From NCBI GenBank assembly GCA_963513935.1, contig OY740768.1, forward strand, positions 17,224,590 to 17,288,589: 64,000 nt of DNA. Direction: 5' to 3'. The notes under the pieces were generated by a model. The model saw nothing but the letters and a program-made list of their open reading frames with translations. It had not been told where the DNA came from and did not search any database. The position numbers and the translations under genes are program-made. Positions 15,001-27,500 of this stretch are shown here, one piece after another; the stretch's first letter is position 1, and the number at the start of each line of letters is the position of its first letter. Origin of the DNA: Aphrophora alni (taxonomy: Eukaryota > Arthropoda > Insecta > Hemiptera > Aphrophoridae).

Positions 15001-18000
15001 TTGTAAATCTAGAGATCGTTCTGCTTCTAACCATGATGATTCTGAATCCGTATGCAGCAGTCGTTCATCGTTAGCTTCTTGGGACTTGGCATTATCAGGT
15101 GCATTATGTAGAGTTGTTTTACCAGATGGAGCAACAGCTGTAGTACAAATAAGACCTCCGCAGACAGTGCGTCAACTGATTCTTAGATTATTGGAAAAAA
15201 GAGCACTTAGATATACAAATTTCCAAGTTTTTCTTGGCAGTTCGAATAAGGTTTGTTTTACTATTTAAAATAAAATAAATTACATTGTGATGCAATTATT
15301 CTTGTACAAGTTACTTTAGATTTTCATGTAAATTTAACTTCACAATATTTGTTATTTCCCAGAAGGAAATGAACACATCCAAATAAAACAAGCTGTTTTT
15401 TTTTGTTTTTTTTTTGCATGACAGTCCTCCCCTTCTTTCTCTTTCGCCTAACTGACATTAATAAGAATACAAAATAAAAAAACATATTATTTCTATTATT
15501 CTGTATTACAAAATCTGAGTTGCACAAATTTGTTAACAAATGATTATAATAAGCCTGATACTTTATTTGGTTTTTCCTCCTCTCTTTATTGTGTAAGTTC
15601 TTATTAAATTGTAATCGTGTTCCTTATTATATAGTCTATTTTTATTTTATTTTATTTTTTATGCATTTATGTTTATTCTATTTTATAGACGTAAAACTTA
15701 CTCACCTGTTTTGCACAAACAAATTTTCTAACATAGGTTATATTTCAAAATTGATCCCATTATCGAATACGAGCTTTATTATCACATTACATCGTAAGCA
15801 TTGATGTGAAACACTTTTGATAATGGGTTCAATTCAAAAAGATGTCACACTAAGAAACCACCAGTTGGTCTACTAGCTAGCGCTTTTTTGTGTGTACCAG
15901 AGATACTAGTTCAATACCCTTAAGGCTTAAAAAGATATGCTGTTGATCCAGCATTGTGTACGTTAGCTGCGATTGATAACAAACTCTAGTTGTGAATGCT
16001 AGAATTTCAGAGAAGAAAACTCAATCTGCTGATTACATGTCATCCGACTGATCCTAGATCTTCAAACAGACCTAGAACATTCATGTTTTATTGTGACAAG
16101 AGGATTATTGATAATTGTAGCACATAAAATTACAAAACTTATTGTTTACATAAAATATTAGTCCATTTGTTAACTATTTTTTAAAACTATGAGATTATAA
16201 ACATGAATATTTTTGTTTCCAGGCTGTAGCTCTAGATGAAGATGCGAGTGTGCTCGGCGGCCAGGAAGTGCGAGTGGAAGATAGAGTAGTGTTTAAGTTA
16301 GATTTACCCAATAGGAAAACGGTTGCTGTGAAATCAAAACAATGCAAAACCCTTGGACAAGTTCTCAGGCCAATCTTGCATAAATATGGTTATAAGCTGG
16401 AGATGGTTACTCTTTGTTTGGTATGTTTACTTTTTTTTTTTAAATTACTGTTATTTGTCTAGACCATTAGAACTTGTAGAACTAAAATAATAATTGTTTT
16501 TATAAATTATTAAGCATAAATTCCCTCTCTCTTTAATTTTCTCGTGATTTTTTTTTTTCCTTTTAGCCTTACCAACGCTGTAAACTGAACTTATTCATCT
16601 TACAGTAGAACCTCTGTTAACCGGCCTCGGATTAACAGGTCCTCGGATTAACCGGCCTATATCGTAGTGTACTGGTTGGATGAGAGTTTCCGAAAATAAA
16701 TTGTAATTGAAACACCAAAGTGGCGGCGAGTCAAACGACTTTGTCGATAGCGGTATCCCATTGTCGGCGGCACCAAAGCAGCGGGGAGTCAAACGATTTT
16801 GTCGATAGCGATATCCCATTGTTGGCGGCGTAAAAACACCGCGGCGAGTCAAACGATTTTGTCGATAGCGGTATCCCATTGTCGGCGACATGAAACACCG
16901 CGGCATTGGCACCCGTCGGTATAGCATACATACACCACAAAAATGTTTGATGGGCCGCTTTTTTCCCAAGAATCATTATGGAAAATATAACATTTCTTTT
17001 CAGTTTTCTTCTTGTCTTTGACTTGTTATGATCTACGTACAGTATATGCAATAAATAAAAATGAGCGAGTTACGAAACCGGAAGCGTGTGTTGGTTTCGT
17101 TTGAGACGCGGTTAAATGTGTCAAAAGACTTGACAGAGGGGAATCTGTAAAAAAACTTTGCAGTGTTTAATTTTTTCATGTTTGATGTATAATATACATA
17201 ACATAATATATACGATACATTTATGTACAATAAAATGAGTTGCAATAACATCTTAATTGCATAATTCTTAGCGCTACCTGATTAAATAAGCTTTCTTTGA
17301 ACGAAAACCTATTTTTCACTGGAACTTCGGATTAACCGGCCAAACGGGCAACCGGCCCGGGTGTCAGTCCCGACTAGACCGGTTAAGAGGGGTTCTACTG
17401 TATCTTGATATTTATGTCTTATAATAAATATAGTTATTAATTTTTTTTATTTAAGAGAGTAAATTGAGAGAATTTAATGAGTAAGTCACAACACTATTAT
17501 TTGATAATTTTGAGTATACTTTTTTCTTACAGTTGATATATTTTTCTAATCTGGCCTCAGCTGTAAGGTGCAATTGTGGTAAACACAAAGAGGTTTTTGT
17601 CTTTGCACAAAATGTTTTTATAGTATTATTGTTGTGTTTTGGGAAGATAGAAGTGAATCTTTGCGTTTAAAGTATGTGTAAAGATTGTTTTGTCATTTTG
17701 TATTATGTTTTTATAGTTTATGAAAGATCACCGAGTTTAACTTTATCGGCTAATATTTTTATAGCTTAGGTCTGTGATTACTTTTGTGGTGTAATGGCTC
17801 TTGTTGTGTAAATGAAATATAAATATTTGAATGAACAGTTGCAAGAGCTTACTAAAAACACCTCCAAAAAGTACTGCAGCAGGCATTATTCCTTACTATA
17901 AATCTTCCGGGTTGAGGGGTTAACCTCCAAAACGGTGACTGTAAAAATTTTGCTAAAAGGTATCTTTAAGTTAAATAAAGTAAATTAATTCCTGCACACA

Positions 18001-21000
18001 AAATAACCCTTCAACCAAAACAAATATTAGGACAGAAGGTAAAATAGCTCATGAACTGTAATTATATATTCAGGAAAATATTAAAATTAGTTTGAATATT
18101 CCACGATTATCCATTAAGATTTAAGAAAACTAGTTTAAAGAGTTATGTGTCTTTGTCGTTGTAGATGTTATTAAATGAATAGATAGTAAAACATTTTATT
18201 GTTGTGTTTATTAGATGAGTGAAAATGAAGTGCTGGAACCAAGTTTGTCTGTAAGCTCTGTTGATAACCAGAGGCTACAAGTTCTTACAAGAAGCACTCC
18301 TACAGAATGTTCACATTTAGGTAAAATAATATATAATTTGTTTTTTTATTAGTACATAATTTAAACTCTATGAAAATGACAGAAAAAGAATGTTAGTTAT
18401 ACAGAAACGAAACAGGACACGAAATTAAAGCTTTATTTTTCAAAAATTAACAGACCATTTTGTCAACAAAAAAAATTACATTTTTACATTATAATTTTTC
18501 ATTCTAAAAGCCTTAAAAATATATAATTTTCCTATAAGTGTTGCCCTTTCCATATTGACACATTTATTCATTCAGGATTTATTTTCCTCAAGTGAGATAT
18601 ATATATATTTTTCTAATTGTTTATAAGTATAATTATGTTTATTTTCAGAACAATCATAAAACATCTGATTGGTTGTATCATTTATTGTTTTAATGTATAA
18701 TCTTTAAGTAACATGTGATCAAATTCCAGTGGTAATACTTTACCAGTATTAAATCTTGAATTCTTTGGGAAGTATCCAAGAGTAGTTTAAGTAATGTAGA
18801 ATGGTACTTACGTCTTATAAGGACCATTGAAACAGATTAGGTTAGGCCATTATTTGCACATTATTATGATTTACCTTTTCCTCAATAGTGTTGTTCACCT
18901 GATAGTGTATACATTGTGCTACTTGTTGTGAGACTAAACGTCTAATGAGACTAACTTTATCAGATTTTTGAAAAGTAAAAGCTTGTTAAATGAAATGTGA
19001 AAATCATCACAATGTTTTGTTTTTGCCTTATGAATTATAAATGTAGTTACCTTTTAAAAAGGAAAATAAAAACTATTTATAAACAAAAAATGGACTGTGA
19101 GCAGAACTCATACAAAAGGTAACTAAAATAATCATGTCGTGGACCTATATTTTGAAAAGAATATCTGTTTTAGAAGTTCAACAAATGTGTGAAGCAATTA
19201 TGCATTAGAGTTGGTACTGGGTTTGAAGTAAATTCCCTTTACTATTATAGTTGTTCGGTTTATGACTGTTGGTGCGAGGATTTTACTTCCATTGATTTTT
19301 GTAAATGACAGGACTTGCCGACAACAACAACAATGATTGTAATGATTAAATGAGGGAAGTGTTCGGTGATGCAGTTGAAAACCGAAATCTAGGCAAAATT
19401 GGTGGTGTTGGAATAACAGTTGAAATAGATGAAAGCCTATTTACCAAAAGAAAAAATATTAACCGGCGAATTTTGCCTCCACAATGGGTTTTTGGTAGTT
19501 TGTGTCAGGATACAAATTCTCGCATTTTACTCAAGGTACCAGACAGAACAGCTCAAACATTAATGGAAGCTATATTGAAACATATTGAGTCTTGTTCTAT
19601 AATTATATCTCTGACTGTTGGAAAGGTTATAAAACAGAAGAACTTAACGGGGATGACTCCACATTTCAAGGTCAATCATAAATATAACTTTATAAATTCT
19701 GATACCGGCGCTAACACGCAATGTGTAGAAATAATCTGGGAATTGGAAACTGGAGCAATAAAAAACATCATGGCACTGCTCGACATCATCTTGATACATA
19801 TTTGTCTAAATTCATGTGGCAGTCGGCTGTGAAAGCGGGGACCATCTATCGTTTTGAGACGCTATTGGCTGACATCAACCTCTTTACAATTTTTTAAATA
19901 AAAAATCTGTCTAATCTTTATAGTAAAATTGCTACTTAAATATTTAACTATAATAACTTAGTATATTTCACTGGTCCATTATTATTTACATGGTACATTT
20001 AGAATAATCATGGCTGGAATACTTTTTTTTTATAAATTACATTCTATTGTACCCATCAGTACATTTTTAACAAGGTTGTGTTGATGACATACGTTTAGAT
20101 TAGGCCTAACTGTTTTTGTTTTGTTTTTTTATTGCAATAAGATTCACATCACACTCTACAACACACCATCTGACACTGATTGGCTACTTCTGTATTACCC
20201 TCTCTCCCCCATATCATCTTAATTCATAACCCATACCACGAATTTTTCACTTGGAAAACAAAAATACTTCCTGAAAACTTCCTTGCTAAAATTATGTTCT
20301 GACTTAAAAGAATCCAAAAGTTGAAAAATTTATCCCTTCAATATTTATATCCTAATGTTGATTTAAATCGTCCTAATCTAGACAATATCCACAATATCTC
20401 CCAGTGAACGTAAAATCTGTGATATTTCTAAGACGTATGTATGACAGCGCATACACAGGACAAGTTTTCCTACTTTTAAATTTATATATTCTAAAATTTG
20501 ACAAGAAATTATGAAGGGGGAAGATAAAAACCTAATGTTAAAAGCTCGGTATGAATTATCACATCGGTAATGTCACCAGTACTTACTTCTTAACACAGGC
20601 ATCCAGCTTTAAGTAATGTTGACAGGCCGATGCTGTGCTAGTGTCCAGAGTTGTTTATTTATGAGGATAGTTGTAACAGTTTTCCGGATTAAAGCTGGTT
20701 GTCCTCCCTCAGAATAGTTGCTTTCAGAGTTAAACGGAGGTCAGAAGTGGCTTTCTCTGTGAAAATCCCAATAATGAAAATTCCAATGCCAGAAAGAGTT
20801 TTAGACAGCTCTTCTTAAAGCTTTCGATAAGTTTCAACAAAAGCGAAAAGTTAGTGGTATAGCATATGTAACATTGCATGTGCTACTTTGGTGAAAATTG
20901 ATCAATAAGTCAATAGAATTATGTGATTCTTAACCCCTGAGAATCAGTTTATCAAGATGGTGAGTCATATAGCAAAATAGTGTTTGATGGGAAAAATGTG

Positions 21001-21461
21001 GTTACCAAACATTTTCCAAAATTCATCAAACTTACTGCGAAAGATTTCATCCAAATCATTTTTGTCTTAGAACTCAAGTATAGACAGACAGATTTTCTGT
21101 TCTGTAAGTGTTTAATTTATAATTATAAAATCAGTACTAATATAAATTATATCTTGCTAAAATCATTATTGATTATTAACAATTATTGTGATTAGGTTGG
21201 CGTGTGGGTGAATGTGGAGTGACTCATACCAAAATGAAGCCTCCGCCAACTTTAGATGAAATTACAAATAAAGTGTTCGAAGAACTTTTACAAGGGAAAG
21301 CTGAAAATTTACGGCCTACCTCTTCAGATCAAGGGTCTGTTAGAGTAAGTACACTTCATTTTCATTTTCTCAAGTTAGTTAACATAAAAAAAAAAGAATT
21401 GTTTTTAGAATAAGTATAGTAAATTAGAAGTTTGTTATTCACAATTTTTATTAGTCAAAAA

Positions 21462-21505
<44 letters not shown>

Positions 21506-24500
21506 GTCTTTAAACGGAAAGGAACCAAGCGCCATTTTTACGAAATTGAGTTAGTGGTGCTACCTTGTAGAGAGCTATCGAATTTATATAGTCATAAAAA
21601 ACAGTTGAAAATATCTGTTGTCCTTTAAGCAGTAAAAAATAACAAAAAAAAGTTAATTGCTGTATCCAGTATGCTGTAATAAACAGAAAGGAACCAAAAG
21701 CCATGGTTCTCTTTTCTCATTGGCTAACTGGAAACATCCTACATGGCAAGAGATTAACATTTTTAAGAAGGCCTCTAGAGGCAGATCTTGTTCTTCTGAA
21801 GCTATGGCCAATAGCTGACTTGAATCCTCGATGGCCAAATGGCAAAGGAATTTCTAAGCTCAAGATGAAGGACTTGAAGTCTATGCTTAGTTTGATACCG
21901 AAACCGTATGCAAAACCATTCTATAGAAACTTTTTTGAGGATCCCAGTGTAATTGATGATATAGAAGGGTTTAATGAAGATTTGGATTTTGATATTGAGT
22001 TTAATGATGCTTAGCCCCTTGCAAATTGTATTTTAATATGTGATATTGACCAACACAGTGGGTACCATAATATGTTTGTTACACTATACAAATATAACTA
22101 AGTTTTGTATGTTAACACAGTTACCTCTTTAATTTATTCAATCTTTACTCTATTTTGACTTAGTCTTACTATAAAGGGTGGCATTTTTTATAGCAAACAG
22201 CTATAAAACTAACGGATAATGTGGACTTAGTTCCTTTAATAAAAATTGACAATTCAACAGCTCTTTTAAACAGAAAGGAACCAAACACCATTTTTCTTAA
22301 TAACTTGATCGTAAATGAGAATTTTGAGTTGTTTACTTGCATGTTAGTTCTAGTGATTAACTATAAAAAAACACCTCCATTGCCATGACAACTGTTGATT
22401 TTAATTAAAGAAAATATAAATCTTTCAATATAAACAATATCCAAAGACTTCACATAATTCAGGAATTTTAGACTCACAAAAGAGTTTAACACGTTCGCTA
22501 CCACAATGTTAAAAAAAAATCGTAACCACAGACTGCCGCCGCAATTTTGCTGCGGGCGTGTCCTACTCCTAGCCCAACGCCGCAGATCTGCGGCGGCTGG
22601 GCTCATTAAAATAGACTGCCGCCGTAGATCTGCGGCGTTGATTTCTTGATACTAAATGAGAAATTTCTTCGCAACAGTCTATTTTGAAGGTTAGATCGTT
22701 TAGGCACGGTCTACAGGATAGTCTACCACATATATGCGGCGCTTAGTCTGTAGCTAGGACTATCGCTGACGTCACTGGACATACTAATTTTGAACAAATT
22801 TTATTCGTGGTCTATGGCGACGGTCACAACCATTAGGACCAGTCTACAGGGAAGTTCATGAATTTTTTCGTGGGCTGTGGGAGTGACCCGGCTGCCGCAT
22901 ATATGCGGCAGCTGGTAGCGAACGTGTTAACCCTCATTTTCTCAAAACTGCACTGATGGCGCTTGGTTCCTTTCCGTTTATAGACGTCCATATATGTGTT
23001 AAATTTATTTAATTTTTGTTAACATTACGAAATAAATATTGCTTAATCTAGAATATTTTAATTTGAATATTAATTGTATGTTTTAATATTCTAGAAATAT
23101 TTTGTTTATAAAATCAGTTTAAAATTTGAAGGGACTCAATTAGAATATATGGTTGTGTAATTTGACCCTCAATTTCTCAAAAATCGATGTATTCAGATTT
23201 TGAAATTATCTGTGTCATTTTTTGTCAAGTGTTCGGGTGAACATTTCAAAGAATTTTATTAAAACCCAATAAATAAATGAAAGTGTATTTTACTAGATAT
23301 TAATTTTATGCTTGCTTTATTATATATTTTTTTAGTCTGAAGACTGGGGTTCAGAACATTCATCTGGCATTCTTGGACGGTTTCTAAGAAGGGATTCCGC
23401 ATTTATGGATAAACAAAGAGTAAGTTTCCAGTAAACAAGTATACAAAGAAAATAATTAATTTAAAAAAGTATAATTTCACAAAATGTGGTTTATTTGCAA
23501 TGTGTGTTGTTTCAACATCTAATGTAATATTTTTCACATTTACCATATAATACAACAAGTTAATTTTTCATTCATCATTTTTTCGTATAAAATTTTAATT
23601 TATAATTGTTGGTTTTAAATTAGCACATTAGTGTGTGATGTGACAAATTTGGTTTTAAATATTGGATTATATTATTAAATAATTAATAACATTTTTTTTT
23701 CAGTTTTTAGCACTGTTTGATTCTTTCTACACAACAAGAGCATTTATATCTCTCCATAAGATTATAAATTTAGAAACACAATATTTAGTAAAATTCAACA
23801 ATTTATTGATTCTTGTCAACGATGATTTTGCCAGTTACAAGGGAGCTTAACATAAACTAAGGAAAAATTTGCAAAACAAACAAACAACATCAAACAATGT
23901 TTATGAAAATACCATTACTTGTTCTACATGATATTGTAATTGGCAAAACCATGGTCGGCAAGACTCAATAAATTGTAGAATTTTACTAAATACTATTGTA
24001 TTTGTGTTTCAATTAACATGTACTAAGTACCTTCAGTAGTCGGTATAAATAGTATAATAAATTTTCGCTTAATACTCTAAAAATTCCAAGTTTTGTCTGA
24101 ATTTGCTCAAATTTGGTTTTGTGAACTCAGTTTTACAAATCATTGAACGAGTTTGATTAGTATATTTGTAAATGACATTTGTTTGTGAGATTTTAAAAAT
24201 TGTTCCTATTAAGTCCCCAATTACAATTTATGCAGCTTTAAAAGTTGCCAAAACATGTTTTATATGATAAAAAAATAAGAGAGTTATTTATAAAAAAAAC
24301 ATAATTTCAAAATTATTAAAAACAAAATCAGTATTAATAGCTCCAGTATCCAAAATTTTAGTTAAATGTAAGCTAAATTCATTTTATGACTGAGAAAATG
24401 GTTTCAAAATTGTCTGTTTGATATATTTTGTTTTATACATAGTTCATTTCATATAGCTTTGTGTTAATATCATGATCGAAGTCGGCAAAAAGCAGATAAA

Positions 24501-27500
24501 ATAACAAATAGCAATAACTGATAGGTATCATGTCAGGATATCAGATGGATGTGAAATATTACTACCATTGTTATGTCTTTATAATGATTGACACTATAAG
24601 TGTTCATAATAAATGTATTAAAAAAATCAATTTCATAGTTGTGTTTATTTTCTGATGGATACCATATTATATGTATTTAGTTTTTGTATTTAATATAAAT
24701 AACTATATTATTGTTTAGAGAAAAATTATAATATTAGACCATAGTATATATTATAACATTATTTCCAATACTTAACTTAACCTTTTCCTACTTAGATTAA
24801 AACTTATGGAAATAATAATAATTAGCGAAGCCTCTATTTTTCCAAGACATTGACCATAGCTATGCACAGAACACAATCTTATTCCTTGTGCTTACTCTTC
24901 TTTCTATGACCTATTCCTTACAATCTTCAATACCTATCTCTAGCATAACCTGAATACAATAACGTTTACAAACAAAAAGTGGTGAATTACATGAAAATAG
25001 CATACTAAGGCATGCTGGTTTTCCCCTCCATTATCCCTCATGTGTGTTTAAAATAAATATTGTTTTAAAAATTACAGGACTGCAGACATAAAAATAAAAA
25101 AACCTCATCTAAACATCCGCCCGGAGAAGATGGTGGTGGAAGAGTTAAGCCAGGTTTAAGTAAATTACCTCCTCTTATAGCAAAATGGAAGCCTGGAGTA
25201 AAATTAGAAGGCCGCTCTGAAAGTGATGGTGAGCTAGATTATTCATAGTATTTATATGTTGTAGATATTGGTTGATAAAAAAACAAGTATGAGAAAATAA
25301 GTGGTTTTTGACACTAATTTAAGTAGGGTTGTTTTTGCTGTATTATACATGTACATATACCTGGTGTTGATTAGTTCATATACTAGGTATTACATTTTTA
25401 GGCATTTGTGTGAATAACCTATGTAAAGCAAAAACCAAGTTGATATACTCGTGTTGAGGAATTTGTGAAAACATATTTTATGTTTCTGGACACAATGGTT
25501 TAGTCTGGGCATTGATTTGTCATAACCTTTCTTTTTATATAGGAGGATAGAGCTGATGTTACAAATTATATTTTTAGACATTAGTATGAATAACCTCCGT
25601 TAGCAAAAATCAAGTTGATATCTCATGTTGAGGTATTTGTAAAAACATATTTTACGACTTTCAACTTTCTTAGGGGTCAAATTTGAAAAGATCCCTTCGT
25701 AGTGTGCTCTTATGTTATGAAGGGAATATACTTCAAGAATTCCGTGTGTCTAGATCTAGTGGTTTTTGCTGGATGTTAATTAATGATTATATAGAAAGAC
25801 AATCATTTTAGGTGTTTTTCATCAATTGTATGGTTAACCTTTCTAATAAAAAAACCAAGTCAATGTCATATCAAGACTATAAGATACTTTGGAAACCATG
25901 AAAACACATTTTACCACCTTGGCGTTGAATTTCGAAAAATCTTTCTTGAGTCCCTGCATTATGAAAAGAATATAATGTATACTCTGCAAATTTAATATTT
26001 CAAAACTAGTGTTTTTTTGTGTGTGTTTTCTTACTTATGTACTATTAGGTAAATCAAGGACCACTTTCCAAGGTAAGCCTGTCTCCTGTCCATACAAAAT
26101 CTAACCAATCTAATAGGCTATGTGCCCTAACTTGATCCATATTATTAACATTTGATTTACATTACCCAAGAGCATCAGGCTCTTATAGGATCTTGCCAAA
26201 GTATTATCGCTTCCACCACAAATATTATTTTTTGGGTATCCACATGGTATAATATTTTAAATTCATAAGAGTTATTTTACATATCAGTTTGTAACCAAGA
26301 TTCATAATATTTATCCAATATTTAGTTTAAATACTAATACAATATAATTATTGAAGTATATGTAATTTAATAATTTTTATTTTTCATGTTATACAGTTCT
26401 TTATGAGGGCCTCAAACGAGCGCAGAGAAGCCGTCTGGAAGATCAACGAGGCACTGAAATTAATTTTGAACTTCCAGATTTTTTAAAGGTAATTATATTG
26501 AATAACTGTTGTATTTCCTTCTTTTTTTCTTTTCCTAAACTTAATTACAATCTAATCTTTATAAAATAATACATAATATTGTTCTAACTTAATTTTTTTT
26601 TACTATGAGAGTTCACTAGTGTATCTAAGCTTATTCCAAAATAACTAATACAACTTTATTGTACATAACATACCACTGCTCTATTTTAAATTCTTCAGAA
26701 ACAAAAAATCATATAAACTAACTTCAAAATGTATTTATTCATTCTTCTAGATGTTGAAAACAAAATTTTGTAAATATTAATGGTATGAGAATGATATTAT
26801 GGACATTTTGAATGGCAGCCATTTTACAGAATTTGATGATAAATAAACATAACCGAGATCATTATGAAATAGATTTTTTCACTATGTTGGAGAAAACCAA
26901 AGAATGTTATGAAGAGGGGATATAAAAATTACCATGTATTTAAACGCATACAATTTTCAGCTATACAATGCGCCACGAAACAAGTCTGTTAATAGCCAAT
27001 GGGAGAGCAAGAATAGTGTGCAGTTGTCAATTTGAACAGGTCACTGACGTCTTGCAATGCTAATAAAGTTGTGTAAATATGAAGTTTTATTATGAGTTAA
27101 ACAATAGTTTTTTGTATAAATAATTTAAACATGTTTTGTCTAACTGATACATTATCTCAGCAGTACTGACATATTGTTTTTTTAAACTGTTTTTTGCTTT
27201 AACGATAATTATTATTTCCCTTGTAATAATTAGTAATAACATAGTACAAAAATAAATATTAGTTTTTAATTGTAGTTTCTTCCTTACATTTATTTATTTA
27301 GTCGGAAAAATATTGTTTTCGTTGAGAAATTTCTTATGATTGTTTACAAGGAAGTTTTCTAATAAGGAGCATTGTTCGTTAAATTATGCCCTTTCCAACT
27401 ATGATGCAAATTGAATTTAGTATCTATGATTTTTCCGAGCTCCTTAACACTTAACACTGTCTACTGGCTCCTCCCTCAACAGACTTGACTCGTGTCGACT

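Larger units (their letters stand above)
21502..22987. mobile_element. TIR DNA transposon of unassigned family, with internal motif copies
   Basis: The left end GACGTCTTTAAACGGAAAGG continuing into AACCAAGCGCCAT is mirrored at 22950-22985 with one clear mismatch in the first 30 bp. The core AAACRGAAAGGAACCAA recurs in direct orientation near 21512, 21683 and 22270, and inverted at the right end. Flanks are TATA-rich. It carries one open frame (21703-22014) and a nested TTAA-flanked element (22490-22926). The superfamily was not recognised. It lies in the loco intron between exons G and H. Confidence 0.8.

Noticed and set aside
16595..17051. Two long minus-strand open frames with repeated RYRQNRLT / PLSTKSFDS
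   Set aside because: They arise from the 58-60 bp tandem units of the pogo-like element being open in two frames. No domain, and the repeats explain the length.
18215..18320. ATG at 18215 as an alternative loco start
   Set aside because: It sits exactly at a splice acceptor and continues the RBD frame from exon E, so it is an internal methionine.
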